DNA of 64,000 bases from Cyanophora paradoxa (taxonomy: Eukaryota > Glaucocystophyceae > Cyanophorales > Cyanophoraceae), in assembly GCA_004431415.1 (NCBI GenBank), contig QPMI01000496.1, forward strand, positions 434,001 to 498,000, given 5' to 3'. Under the pieces are notes generated by a model. The model was not told where the DNA came from, ran no database searches, and worked only from the letters and a program-made list of their open reading frames with translations. The position numbers and the translations under genes are program-made. Of the stretch, positions 43,270-56,057 are shown piece after piece (position 1 is the stretch's first letter; each line of letters begins with the position of its first letter).

Positions 43270-46200
43270 CGCTGCGGACTACAGCCCTCGCTGGCGCTCC
43301 AGATCTCGCTGCGAGTCGGCCCGCTGGCGACCTTCCGCGCATCCGCGCCGCGCCGTCGCGCGCCCCACGCCGCCGCTCGACCCGCCGCCGCCGCATACTC
43401 TGCTTGCGCAGGACGGGCCGGCCGCTGGCTCGACCGCAGCGCTCTCCGGCGGGAGCCTGGGCTCCACCTCCACGGCTCCGCCCCGAGGCCCGAAAGCGAC
43501 CTCGCGCGGCCCCGCGCCGCCGCTCGACCGCCACCGCCGCCTGACCTGCTTGCGCAGGGCAGGCCGGCCGCGGGCTCGCCTGCAGCGCCCTCCGGCTGGA
43601 GCCCCTTGGGCTCCACCTCCGCCCCGAGGTCCGTAGCGACCTCGCGCGGCCCCGCGCCGCCGCTTTACCCGCCGCCGCCGCATAACCTGCTTGCGCAGGG
43701 CAGGCCGGCCGCTGGCTCGCATGCTGCGCTCCCCGGCTGGAGCCCAAGGCTCCACCTCCGCCCCGAGGTCTGCAGCGACCTCGCGCGGCCCGGCAACGCC
43801 GCTCGGCTCGCCGCCTCCGCCTGACCTGCTGGCGCAGGGCGGGCCGGCCGCTGGTTCGCAGGCAGCGCTCTCCGGCTGGAGTCCAGGGCGCCACCTCCGC
43901 CCCGAGGTCCGTCACGGCCTCGCGCGGCCCCGCACCGCCGCTCGACCCGCCGCCGCCGCATGACCTGCTTGCGCAGGGCAGGCCGGCCGCTGGCTCGCAT
44001 ACCGCGGTCCCCGGCTGGAGCCCAGGGCTCCACCTCCACCCCCAGGCCGTCACGGCCTCGCGCGGCCCCGCGCCGCCGCTCGACCCGCCGCCGCCGCAGA
44101 ACCTGCTTGCGCAGGGCGGGCCGGCCGCTGGCTCGCATGCAGCGCTCCCCGGCTGGAGCCCAGGGCGCCACCTCCGCCCCGAGGTCCGTCACGGCCTCGC
44201 GCAGCCCCGCGCTGCCGCTCGACCCGCCGCCGCCGCAGAACCTGCTTGCGCAGGGCGGGCCGGCCGCTGGCTCGCATGCAGCGCTCCCCGGCTGGAGCCC
44301 AGGGCGCCACCTCCGCCCCGAGGTCCGTCACGGCCTCGCGCAGCCCCGCGCTGCCGCTCGACCCGCCGCCGCCGCAGAACCTGCTTGCGCAGGGCGGGCC
44401 GGCCGCTGGCTCGCATGCAGCGCTCCCCGGCTGGAGCCCAAGGCTCCACCTCCACCCCGAGGCCGTCACGGCCTCGCGCGGCCCCGCGCCGCCGCTCGAC
44501 CCGCCGCCGCCGCAGAACCTGCTTGCGCAGGGCGGGCCGGCCGCTGGCTCGCAGGCAGCGCTCCCCGGCTGGAGCCCAGGGCTCCACCTTCAACCCGAGG
44601 CCTGTCAAGGCCTCGCGCGGCCCCGCGCTGCCGCTCGACCCGTCGCCGCCGCATAACCTGCTGGCGCGGGGCGGGCCGGCCGCTGGCTCGCAGGCAGCAC
44701 TCCCCGGCTCGAGCCCAGGGCTCCACCTCCGCCCCGAGGGCGGGCCGGCCGCTTCCTCACCTGCGGCACTCCCCGGCTGGAGCCCAGGGCTCCACCTCCA
44801 CCCCGAGGTCCGTCACGGCCTCGCGCGGCCCGACGCTGCCGATAAGCTCGCCACAGCCGCCTGACTCAGTGAATCACTGGCGCAGGGCGGGCCGGCCGCT
44901 GAAGCACCCGCCACATTCCCCTGCTGGAGCTCAAGGCTTCACCGCCTCCCGAGGTCTGCAGCGGCCTCGCGCGGCCCCGCGCCGCCACTCGCCCGCCGCC
45001 CACGACCGCCGCATAACCTGCTGGCGCAGGGCGGGCCGACCGCTGGCTCACCTGCCGCGCTCCCCGGCTGGAGCCCAGGGCTCCATCTCCGCCCCGAGGT
45101 CCGTCACGGCCTCACGTGGCCCCGCGCTACCTCGACCCGCCGCCACCGCATAACCTGCTCGCGCAGGGCGGGCCGGCCGCTGGCTCACCTGCCGCGCCCC
45201 CCGGCTGGAGCCCAGGGCTCCACCTCCGCCCGAGGTCCGTCCCGGCCTCACGCGGCCCGCGCTGCCGCTCGACCCGCCGCCGCCGCATGACCTGCTGGCG
45301 CGGGGCGGGCCGGCCGCTGGCTCGCAGGCAGCGCGCCCCGGCTGGAGCCCAGGGATCCACCCCCGCCCCGAGGTCCGTCACGGCCTCGCGCGGCCCCGCG
45401 CTGCCGCTCGACCCGCCGCCGCCGCATAACCTGCTTGCGCAGGGCGGGCCGGCCGCTGGCTCGACCGCGGCGCTCTCCGGCTGGAGCCCAGGGCTCCACC
45501 TCCGCCCCGAGGTCCGTCACGGCCTCGCGCGGCCCCGCGCCGCCGCTCGACCCGCCGCCGCCGCAGAACCTGCTTGCGCAGGGCGGGCCGGCCGCTGGCT
45601 CGCATGCCGCGCTCCCCGGCTGGAGCCCAGGGCGCCACCTCCGCCCCGAGGTCCGTCACGGCCTCGCGCAGCCCCGCGCTGCCGCTCGACCCGCCGCCGC
45701 CGCGTACCCTGCTTGCGCAGGGCGGGCCGGCCGCTTGCTCGCAAGCAGCGCTCCCCGGCTGGAGCCCAGGGCTCCACCTCCACCCCGAGGTCCGTCACGG
45801 CTTCGCTCGGCCCCGCGCTGCCGCTCGACCCGCCGCCGCCGCTTATCCTGCTTGCGCAGGGCGGGCCGGCCGCTGGCTCGCATGCAGCGCTCCCCGGCTG
45901 GAGCCCAGGGCTCCACCTCCGCCCCGAGGTCCGTCACAACTTCGCGCGGCCCGCGCCGCCGCTCGACCCGCCGCCGCCGCATAACCTGCTGGCGCGGGCG
46001 GGCCGACCGCTGGCTCGCAGGGAGCGCTCCCTGGCTCGAGCCCAGGGCGCCACCTCCGCCCCGAGGCCTGTCAAAGCCTCGCGCGGCCCCGCGCTGCCGC
46101 TCGACCCGCCGCCGCCGCATAACCTGCCTGCGCAGGGCAGGCCGCTGGCTCGCATGCAGCGCCCCCTGGCTGGAGCCCAGGACTCCGCCTTCGCCCCGAG

Positions 46201-48900
46201 GTCCGTCACGGCTTCGCGCGGCCCCACGCTGCCGCTCGACTCGCCGCCGCCGCATACCCTGCCTGCGCAGGGCGGGCCGGCCGCTGGCTCGCATGCAGCG
46301 CTCCCCAGCTGGAGCCCAGGGCCCCACCTCCGCCCCGAGGTCAGTCACGGCCTCGAGCGGCCCCGCGCTGCTGCTCGACCCGCCGCCGCCGCAGAACCTG
46401 CTTGCGCAGGGCGGGCCGGCCGCTGGCTCGCATGCAGCGCTCCCCGGCTGGAGTCCAGGGCGCCACCTCCGCCCCGAGGTCCGTCACGGCCTCGCGCAGC
46501 CCCGCGCTGCCGCTCGACCCGCCGCCGCCGCATAACCTGCTTGCGCAGGGCAGGCCGGCCGTGGGCTCGCATGCAGCGCTCCCCGGCTGGACCCCAGGGC
46601 TCCACCGCTGCCCCGAGGCCCTTCACGGCCTCGCGCGGCCCGCGCTGCAGCTCGGCGTACCGCCACTGCCTGACCTGCTGGCGCAGGGCGGGCCGGCCGT
46701 TGGCTCGCAATGCAGCGCTCCCCGGCTGGAGCTCAAGGCTCCACCGCCGCCCGAGGTCCGTCACGGCTTCGCGCGGCCCCGCGCTGCCGCTCGACCGGCC
46801 GCTGCCGCATAGTCTGCTTGCGCAGGGCGGGCCGGCCGCTGGCTCGCATGTAGCGCTCCCCGGCTGGAGCCCAGGGCTCCACCTTCAACCCGAGGCCTGT
46901 CAAGGCCTCGCGCGGCCCGCGCTACCGCTCGACCCGCCGCCGCCGCATAACCTGCCTGCGCAGGGCCGGCCGCGGGCTCGCATGCAGCGCTCCCCGACTG
47001 GAGCCCAGGGCTCCGCCTCCGCCCCGAGGTCCGTCACGGCTTCGCGCGGCCCCGCGCTATCGCTCGACTCGCCGCCGCCGCATACCCTGCCTGCGCAGGG
47101 CGGGCCGGCCGCTGGCTCGCATGCAGCGCTCCCCAGCTAGAACCCAGGGCCCCACCTCCGCCCCGAGGTCCGTTCACGGCCTCGCGCGGCCCCGCGCTGC
47201 AGCTCGGCGTACCGCCACTGCCTGACCGGCTTGCGCAGGGCGGGCCGGCCGCTGGCTCGTCCGCCGCGCTCTCCGGCTGGAGCCCAAGGCTCCACCTCCA
47301 CCCCGAGGTCCGTTCACGGCCTCGCACGGCCCCACGCCACCACCCGGCTTGCCGCCGCCGCCTGACCTGCGGGTGCAGGGCGGGCCGGCCGCGGGCCCGC
47401 CCACCGCGCTCTCCTGCTGGAGCTCAAGGCTCCACCACCTCCCCGAGGTCTTCAGCGACCTCGCGCGGCCTGGCGCCACCGTCCGGCTCACTGCTTCCGC
47501 CGGACCGGCTGGCACAGGGCGGGCCGGCCCTTAGCCCGTCCGCGGCCGTCGGACGCTTCCTGGCTGGAGCTCGAAGCTCCGCCACCGCCCCAAGGGCGGG
47601 CCGGCCGGTGGACCGCGCGCAGCGCCTCCTGCGGTAGCTAAAAGCTCCGCCTCCGCCCGAAGGTCCGTAGCGGCCCCGCGCGGTCCCGCGCCGCCGCTCT
47701 ACCCACTACCGCCGTCAGACCTACTCGCGAAGGGCAGGCCGGTCGCTGGCTCGCCAGCAGCGCTCTCCTGCTGGAGCTCAAGCCTCCACCACCGCCCCGA
47801 GGTCTGCAGCGACCTCGCACGGCCCCGCGCCGCCGCTCGGCTCTCCGCCGCCGCCTCGCCTGCTGGCGCAGGGCGGGCCAGCCTCTGGCTCGCCCGCGTC
47901 GCCCCCCTGCTGGAGCTCAAGGCTCCTTCGCGACCCCGAGGTCCGTCACGGCCTCGCGCGGCCCCGCGCCGCCGCTCGACCCACCGCCGCCGCTTATCCT
48001 GCTTGCGCAGGGCGGGCCGGCCCCTGGCTCGCCCGCAAGGCCCCCTGGCTAAAACTCCAGGCCCCACCATTACACCGAGGTCTACTGCGACCTCGCGGGG
48101 CCCCGCGCCGCCGCTCGGCTCGCCGCCGCCGCCTGACCTGCTTGCGCAGGGCGGGCCGGCTGCTGGCTCGCCCGCAACGCCTCCTACTGGAGCTCAAAGC
48201 TCCGCCGCCGCCCAAGGTCCGTGGCGACCTCGCGTGGCCCCATGCCACAGCTCGGCTCGCCACCGCCGCCTGACCCGCGTACGCAAGGCGGGCCGGCCTC
48301 TGGCATGCCCGCGGCGCTCCCCGGCTGGAGCTCGAGGCTCCACCACCTCCCAAGGTCTGAAGCGACCTCGCGCGGCCCACACTACCGCTCGGCCCGCTGC
48401 CATCGCTCCCCCAGCTTGCGTAGGGCGGGCCGGCCTCTAGCTCGCCGCGACGCTTCCTGGCTGGAGCTCAAGGCTCCACCCCCGGCCCGAAGTCTGCAGC
48501 GACCTCTCGCGTTCCCGCGCCGCCACTGAGCTCGCCGCCGCCGCATAACCTGCTTGCGAAGGGCGGGCCGGCCTCTGGCTCCCCAGCAGCGCTCTCCTGC
48601 TGGAGCTCATGACCCCACCACCGCCCCGAGGTCCGCAACGACCTCGCGCGGCCCCAAACCGCCGCCGCCTCGCCTGCTGGCGCAGGGTGGGCTGACCGCT
48701 GGCTCGCCCGCGGTGCTGTGCCACGGGCGCTCCAGGCCCTGAGGCCCCGCGACCGCTCCCGCGGTCTTATGCGGCCCCCACGTCCGCGCGGCGCGCTTCC
48801 GCCGCCTACCCTGCTTGCACAGGGCAGGACGGTGGTGGGCTCGCTTTCGGTGCTCACCGGCTGGGATGGTTTTAGATTCCGCCGCGGCCCCGAGGTCCGT
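43270..48900. repeat. 139-bp satellite array, about 40 diverged units
   Basis: The core tgcttgcgcagggcgggccggccgctggctcg recurs every 138-140 bp (for example 44101, 44240, 44379, 44517). Copies are most alike between 43.8 and 46.5 kb and decay toward 48.9 kb. The sequence just before it (43250-43330) resembles a broken 160-bp unit. The open frames across it are repeat artefacts. Confidence 0.9.
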
Positions 48901-49341
48901 AACGGCCTCGCGCGACTTCACGCCGACGCGCAGTGCGACCGCCTTGCCCGCCCTCCACCCGTAGCGCGCCCCTGGCCCGCACCGCCCAGCATGACTTGTC
49001 GGCGGCGGGGATCTGGCGGCGCCACTATCCAGCGCCGCCCCGGTTCGTCGACTGTCCCATAGGGGTACGGCGAGAACCCCCCAGCCTTCTGTGCCGGCTC
49101 GTTACCTCGGGCGTTTTGGCCCGCCCCGGCCCCATGTTGTTTGTCCGAATTCACGCTCTCTGCCCGTTCCTCCTACAGCGCAGTGCGCTGGGGGAGGGAG
49201 GCCTAGCGTCTGGGACACGTGGGGTGGCAGGGGAAGGAGGAAGGAGAGGGGGGGAATGGGGGAGGGCGAAACAACCTTCGCCCTCTTGCTCACTTTGTTC
49301 CTATGTATGCTATTCTGGCTGGCTGTGACCTGACTCTTGTT
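48901..49341. other. Spacer after the 139-bp satellite, no gene seen
   Basis: About 440 bp, GC-rich then G/A-rich. No supported gene. Confidence 0.5.
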
Positions 49342-49893
49342 TGGTAGGGGGTACTGCATTCGTGCTGCGTTCGCTACGCTCACCCCCGCGGCCTCCGGCG
49401 GCGGTACCCGGCTTCGGATCCCCGAACCCGGAAGAAACCGCGTACCCCTCCCCGGGGTACGCCGTTCGCCCCAACCGGCCCCACAAGGCGCGGCCCGAGG
49501 CCGAACGCGTACCCCGGAGAGGGGTACGGCGTCAGAGCGGCCCCGATCAAGTGTACCCCCGAGCGGGGTACCCCGATCGGTCCCGCGACGGCCCGAGCGG
49601 AGTACCCCGAGCGGGTACACCGTCTCGGCCCGCAACGGCCCTCCCCGGGTACAGGCGCCTAGCGCGCTTACCCGGAGAGTTCTTGTTCCGGAACTCGCAA
49701 GGGCGAGGCCGGAATGGCATACGGCGATCCGCCCTGGTCGATCGCCAACGTATTATGATACGTGGTTCCCGGGAAAGCAGCCTTGAGCTGCCGTACCTCA
49801 GGGCCCAACCGATGCGCTATCCGTGCATCTAGCTAAGTAGTGTCAGGCGTAAGATAGCTAGGTCTTCTGCATTCGAATGAAGCGAGGCGTAAA
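49342..49893. repeat. 0.55-kb direct repeat, copy R2a
   Basis: Starts tggtagggggtactgc and ends gcgaggcgtaaa. It matches 50863-51416 except for single-base changes in C/G runs. It contains four small hairpins with GTACCCC/GGGGTAC stems (49442-49618). Confidence 0.92.
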
Positions 49894-50206
49894 TCGGGAT
49901 TTGCGCTCTCAATGCGTAAATCGAGTTTTGCGCCGACTGAATGCGAGTAAAGAAGACCGTAGCCGAACGCCAGGCACGAAAGAGCTGAGCGACTCGCTAG
50001 CCGCAGAGCGGCGCGAGGCGAGCACGGGATGAGCAGCAGGCGGCAGCGAGCGCCCGCAAGGGACTAGCTGAGCTAGCCGTTGGGCCGAGCCGGCGGGCTT
50101 GAAGCCGCCGAGCTCCGGGGGTACGCTGATTCGGGTTTCCCTTCACGCCCTGCTTCGCTCGCGGCCGCTCCAGGCCACGAAGCGACCAGCGGCGAAGCGA
50201 AATCGC
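49894..50206. repeat. 313-bp dispersed repeat, copy R1b
   Basis: Second copy of 39530-39845. It abuts the end of R2a with no gap. Confidence 0.9.
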
Positions 50207-50862
50207 TCCCGCCCACCTCCCGCGATTTGTCCTCCGGGCGCCGAACCTCGCTACCCAGCGAGCCCCGACGCCGCGAAAGTTCGCGCAAGGGCAATGCATA
50301 CGGCGACCAGCACCAGCGCTCGCCGAGGGTATTATAATACGTGGTTCCTTGTCGTCTCCTGCGCACGCGGTTCCGGATGGTACTCCCGCTCGGTGCCGGC
50401 CACCAGCGCGGACGTGGTCGTGCACAGCTGATCCGTGGTAATTTACAATGGTTCCGTCGAAGATTCGGGCACGAACCGCGCAGACTCTGTGTATCGGTCG
50501 TCATTCGTGTTTGCACTCGCGTCCGCTGGACCCGCTTGTGCCGGGCCGGGGCCCAGCGCGCGCCCCAAAAAACAGTCGCGCGGCTTCGTTGCGAATCTCG
50601 AGTGTTTTCCCACTGGGTTTTTACCCTGTTTTTTCCGCTGGACCCGCGGGTGCCGAGCTGGGGTCCAGCGCGTATGGCTGTTACGCGGTTTTTCCCCGCT
50701 GTAACTTGTTGGTTTCGAGTCTGCCGCCCCGGCGCGGGGGGAGACTTCGCGCATATGCATGATCCGGAGTTCTGTCGGTTTTCCGATGAGCCTTGGTTGT
50801 CGTATTTTTGTACGACTCCTTGGTCTCATGGTCGTCTGCGGACGATGGGCACGCTACGCGTG

Positions 50863-51416
50863 TGGTAGGGGGTACTGCATTCGTGCTGCGTTCGCTACGC
50901 TCACCCCGCGGCCTCCGGCGGCGGTACCCGGCTTCGGATCCCCGAACCCGGAAGAAACCGCGTACCCCTCCCCGGGGTACGCCGTTCGCCCCAACCGGCC
51001 CCACAAGGCGCGGCCCGAGGCCGAACGCGTACCCGGAGAGGGGTACGGCGTCAGAGCGGCCCCGATCAAGTGTACCCCCGAGCGGGGTACCCCGATCGGT
51101 CCCGCGACGGCCCGAGCGGAGTACCCCGAGCGGGGTACACCGTCTCGGCCCGCAACGGCCCTCCCCGGGGTACAGGCGCCTAGCGCGCTTACCCCGGAGA
51201 GTTCTTGTTCCGGAACTCGCAAGGGCGAGGCCGGAATGGCATACGGCGATCCGCCCTGGTCGATCGCCAACGTATTATGATACGTGGTTCCCGGGAAAGC
51301 AGCCTTGAGCTGCCGTACCTCAGGGCCCAACCGATGCGCTATCCCGTGCATCTAGCTAAGTAGTGTCAGGCGTAAGATAGCTAGGTCTTCTGCATTCGAA
51401 TGAAGCGAGGCGTAAA
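50863..51416. repeat. 0.55-kb direct repeat, copy R2b
   Basis: Second copy of R2a. Its hairpin series lies at 50962-51138. Confidence 0.92.
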
Positions 51417-51801
51417 ATTCACTGTGCATCTGCATGCATATGCGGCATGCATACATGTACACTAGGCGCCGGCCTGTACATGTATAGGTATACGCGTAGG
51501 CGCCGGCGCCGGCGCCGTGCTAGCTATAGCTCGAGCCTTACAGTCCTGCGGATAAGCCTGATCTAAATCTAGGTCTAGATCTAGATCTCTGCAGCTCAGC
51601 GACGCAGAAAGCAGACGTCCCGAGTCGGTCTCAGCAGACGCGCGGGCGTACTTGAGCTTCAGCGATCAAAGCAAAGGCTCGACGTCGACCGCCTCGGCGC
51701 GGAAAATCGCTCTAGATCCACAGCTCGATCTCCACGTACGAGTACACCGCGCCCCCGCGCCGGCAAACAGCGGAGCTCGAGCTCGCGACTCAAGAATATC
51801 A
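51417..51801. promoter_or_regulatory. Upstream region of the four-TM gene
   Basis: About 385 bp rich in GCATGC, GGCGCCGGCGCC and TCTAGATC palindromes. No TATA box is clear. The promoter is inferred from position only. Confidence 0.4.
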
Positions 51802-53099
51802 ATGGCGTCCCGCACCCCTGGCGTCGTTCTCGCCCTCTTCGAGCTCGTCATCGTCGTCTTGACCGCCGTCGCCATCGGCTCCGCCGCCTGGTGCGCATGC
51901 GCCCCGCGCGCGCTTCGCGGCGCCCCGGGCAGGGCCGGCGCCGGCGCGGCTCCTCAATTGCAAGCTTTCCGACCATGATTTCGACTTCCGTGCTTGCACG
52001 TGCACAGGACGACATCTTCGATGGCCGATCCCAATCTCGGCGTGTCAACAGCCAGCGAGGTCGGGCTCCTGCGCTCCAAGACCTCGGCGACGCCGATGGG
52101 CTCCTCCACCTCCGCCGAAGCCGTGCGCGCGCGCTTGTACGCGTGTGCGCGTGGGCACGCGCGCGCCCGCTGACCCTTGACTCCGCGCGCAGCCGACCGA
52201 CGACCTGTGCGCCTCGCTCGCGAGCGGGACGGACGCGCGCAGCAAGTGCGACCGGGCCGTCGCCTCGGGCAAGGTGGGCCCTTGCAATTGCAACTCAGAG
52301 CGGCCTCGGATTAGCGGCCTCGAATTCGCGGAAGGTTCTCTAGATCTTAGCTTGCACCCGATTTTGACGATTGTGCGCGCAGGCCGCCTTCGCGATGCAG
52401 CTGATCGCGATCGTCGTGAACGGCTTCGCGGGACTCGCCGCCTGCGTGCTCGCCGGCGGCTCGGCGTCTGCCCGCGGCCTCTGGATCTGCATCACGTCCT
52501 CCGTCTGCGCCTCCGCCCTCCTCATGATCATCGGCACCGTCGTCTTCGGCGCGGTCCGTTCGTTCTTCTCTCAGCGAAACGTAACCCAACTACTTTAATT
52601 TACTTAAGACTTCAATTCGTCGTCTTCGCAGGGGATGCACGCGCCCCTGAAGGAGCTGTACGGCGCGGCCCCCGCCGCCCTCGGCTGGTCCTTTGGATCC
52701 GGAGTCGACGTCGCGGCCGTCGCCGTCAACTTCCTCGCCACGTGCGCCCATTCGAATCTATCTAAATAGAAGCTTAGCTTAAGCTTCTATTTCATGAGCT
52801 GCCCGGTACTCGAACTTGAATTGATTTCGCGCAGCTTCGCGTGCTGGGCCCTGTGGATGGCGGCGACGCAGCGGCACGTCGCCCGGTCGACATCGGGCCT
52901 CGGGATGGCCGCCCCCGTCCCCGTCCCCGCCCTCACCAACATCAAGGTGCATGCGCGAGAGCTCTGAATCTGAATTCGAATTTCTGAAGCTGACTTCAAT
53001 TTCTCTCGCCAGGTCGACTTCACGAAATCTTTCCAGGAGGGGGCCCTCCGCCCGCCCGCGAGCCCCCAGACCGCCCCCACGACCAATTGCAAGCCGTGA
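51802..53099 (+). CDS. Four-TM (claudin/SUR7-like topology) membrane protein
   Basis: Seven exons join in frame: start ATG 51802 (TM1 ALFELVIVVLTAVAIGSAAW), an exon ending SSTSAEA near 52125, DLCASLASG...KCDRAVASGK, TM2-TM3 exon (FAMQLIAIVV...; ALLMIIGTVVFGA), GMHAPLKELYG...VAAVAVNFLAT (TM4), FACWALWMAATQRH, and a last exon ending TNCKP at TGA 53097-53099. The total is about 254 residues. The first loop has two Cys, a feature of claudin/SUR7-like tetraspans, but the W-GLW-C-C motif is not present, so no family is claimed. A poly(A)-type AATAAA lies at about 53388. The 3' part of this gene is duplicated at 57.06-57.59 kb. Confidence 0.8.
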
Positions 53100-53699
53100 G
53101 CGCTCAATTTTAATTATTGCGTGCTCGAATTCAACTTCGAATTCTGACGCTCCCATGTCCCGCGCGCAGAGGCGAGCTCACTTTTTGAAGACTACAACGA
53201 TCGCGGCCGCCAGGCTGCGTCTTCGGTCGCTCCCACTTAGGCATCAAAATGCGACATTCGATTTTTTACTTTAGCGCGCGCTGCTGTCGCAGTGTGCACG
53301 CATCAATGAACATGTATAGATTTTTGTAGCCTTTTGTACAGGTTATTTACAGGCGCGTGAAATCGCACGAGCGCGACTTGAGCTTCGAATAAAGCAAAGA
53401 ATTCGGATGCAAATTAAAGCGGACGTGGGAGAGGGGTGCCGGAGCGATCGCAGGATAGGGGCGCGACGCTAGCAATATCGATATCAATGCCGTTGTACTC
53501 TCTTACCGTTGTACTGCCTACAAGTGATCTCAATCGAAAGGATAAGCATGCCATGCGCCATGATGCATATGCATGCCATGGCCATGATATCGATGATCGA
53601 CACGGATCGATCGACTCAGTCGGTATGGCAACTTTTTCGAATTCGCTCAAGCAAGACAGAGAAAGCCATGGCCAGACAGACTAGACTATAGACAGACAA
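53100..53699. other. 3' flank of four-TM gene, convergent with LRR gene
   Basis: 600 bp without a gene. The first 370 bp reappear, diverged, at 57.17-57.59 kb. It is rich in catgccatg/gatcgat palindromes near 53560-53610. Confidence 0.6.
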
Positions 53700-56019
53700 T
53701 TATTCCCACTCATCCCCCTCCGCGTCATCATCCTCCTCCGCGTCTTGCGGTGCGAACTCCACCTTCTGCCAGCGCGAGCCACTCTTCACCTCCAAGCCAA
53801 GCAGCACGCCGCGGTCCCGCAGGTCGTACATTTTCACGATCTGCCCCTTGTTCCACGCGTCCGAGGGCCGGAGGCAGCGGAAGACCTCGAGGGCTGGCAG
53901 CGGCCGAGCCGCGGCCGCGGCGGCGATCGCCCACGGCAGGTTGCGCAGCGTCAGGGCCTTCAGCGAGCGGGGGAGGGCGGCGGCGAGCGCCGCGGCGTCC
54001 GCCTCCGCCGCGCCGTCGATCTCGAGGATCTGCAGGCGGGATGCGGCCAGCGCGGCGGCCACCGCCGGCGTGACGAGGCCCGTGCGAGTGCCGGCACCGG
54101 CAGCCAGCTGCAGCTCCAGCGCGAGCAGCTTGGGGCAGTGCGCGAGGCACGACTCGAGGAGCGCCGCCGCCCACGTCGTAGCCGCCGGGGAGGATCCCAG
54201 GCTCAGCAGCTTCAGCAAGACCAGCTGCGGAAGGTCGCCGGGCCCGACGCCGCCGCCCGCGCTCGCCCCGCTGCCGTCGCTGTCGCCTTGCACGAGGGTC
54301 GGCGCCTCAACAGTGAGCTCGGCGAGCGACGGCGAGCGCGGGAACAAGCTGCCGAGCAGCTCACAGCGCGCCGCCCTCAGCGCCTCCAGCGGCTGCGGCC
54401 CGGCCCGCGTCGGCACGCGGGGTGCGGGAATTCGAAGGGCGCTGGGCGCCGCACGGGGCCGACGTCGCCGCCATGAGACGCCGCCAGCACGCGACGCGCA
54501 GCCCGTCGACCTCCAGCTCGCGCAGCTTCGCGTTGGCCGCCGCCGCCTCCCGACCGCCGCCTCCGCTGCGAGGCCCTCGGCCAGCGGGCCGCTTGGGCGG
54601 GCCACCTGCACCGCGTGTCGTGGTGGGGAAGGGAGGAAGTGGGGGGGGGAGGGGGGGGGGGGGGGGGGGGGATGGGGGGCAGGAGCACCCGCAAGCGCTC
54701 CAGGCTCCCACGGAGCGCAGCCGCGCGCAGGGACTCGGCAGTGCAGCCCGCGCCCACGAGCTCGAGCACTGACGGGGAAGGCGAGCGATCAGCGCCGGGC
54801 GCGGCGGGCGGGCGGGCGGCCGCGCTCACCGGGCGGGTCCGCCACGGCCGGGGCAGCCGGAGCGGGCCCGAGGGGGGCGGGGCGGCGGCGCTCCGGCCGG
54901 CGCGCCTCGCGAGCTCAGGCGGCACGTCGATGGCCACGCCGCGGGAGCGCATGCGGCCCACCGCCGCCGCGTCCGCGCTGCTGTGCGCCTCCTCGCGGAC
55001 CTGAGGAGGGCGCGCCTCTGCCCGCAGCCTGAGCAAACGCAGTGGGCGGCCTTGCTTCGGGAAACATGGCGTCGGCTAGAGCGAAGGCCATGGCCTCTCT
55101 CGCGTCAATCGGGTCCTGCTCGAGGGCCTGTGAGCGAAGGCGCGCGGGGGGGCGGACGCGGCGGCGCACGGCCTTGTGGAGTCGCAGCATCAGACTGCGC
55201 AGGTTGGGCGCCCGCTCCGCGGCCTGCGCTGCGCGTTTCGGCCGCGCCGGGCGCCGTGCCGCACGCCCGCCACGCACCACCACGCACGCGCTAGTCTGGT
55301 CCACGCTGCACACGCGCGCGTCGGCGCGGCGCCGGCAGGCGGCGGCGCGGGGTGCCGAACCAGTCCACAACAAGCGTCTGCAGAGTTGGTGCGCACGCGG
55401 CGATTAGCAGCTCCAGTGGGCGCGCGAGCGACTCGGGCCAGGGCTGCGAGGGGCGTGCCGCGTCAGCAGCCATGGCCAGGCGACCGGCCGCACGCGTGCT
55501 ATATGGTCGTAGTCGCCGTTCCGATAGCAACCGTGAACAGCAACAGTTGGCACCATATAATGGATGTCGTACTCGTCGGGGCCGATGTAGCGGCCGAGGT
55601 TCCGCAGGCGGAGCGAGAGCAGCCGAGGGAGGCCCGCCTTGGCCAGGGCCGACAGCAACTGCGCGCCGGTCAGCGCGCGGACGGGGGGGCGGCAGCGGGC
55701 GTCGGGCGCACATTGGCGGCCTGTTCGAGGTCGGGGAGGCTTCACATATGCGGTTAGAAGCGGAGGCGGTTGGCGTGGAGGCGGGGCCCCCCGCTCACTC
55801 GCAGATCTCGAGCTCCGTCAGTCGGTAGGCGACCGCGGGCGCGGCCGACGCCCAGAAGTCCGACGCCTGCGGGCAGCTCAGTTCGGGGGGCGGGGTCGGC
55901 GGAGGCGGGGCGCGCCTTGCCGAGGCCCCTCAGCCGCAGCGTCTCCAGGGCGGGGAACGAGGACGGACACACGGGCACATGCTCCCAATCGGCCTGAGCC
56001 GCAACGTTAACGTCGTCGA

Positions 56020-56057
<38 letters not shown>

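Larger units (their letters stand above)
49342..51416. mobile_element. TRIM-like unit: two 0.55-kb direct repeats around 0.97 kb
   Basis: R2a (49342-49893) and R2b (50863-51416) flank a non-coding interior that begins exactly with repeat R1b. The size and layout suit a terminal-repeat retrotransposon in miniature. The ends are not TG...CA, and I see no target duplication, primer-binding site or polypurine tract, so a tandem segmental duplication is equally possible. Confidence 0.45.

Noticed and set aside
43960-47140. Open frames of 360-670 codons in the 139-bp array
   Set aside because: Pro/Ala/Arg-rich translations simply restate the repeat in shifting frames on both strands.
49342-51416. 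A standard LTR retrotransposon
   Set aside because: There is no gag/pol coding capacity, the ends are not TG...CA and no target duplication is visible. Kept only as TRIM-like with low confidence.
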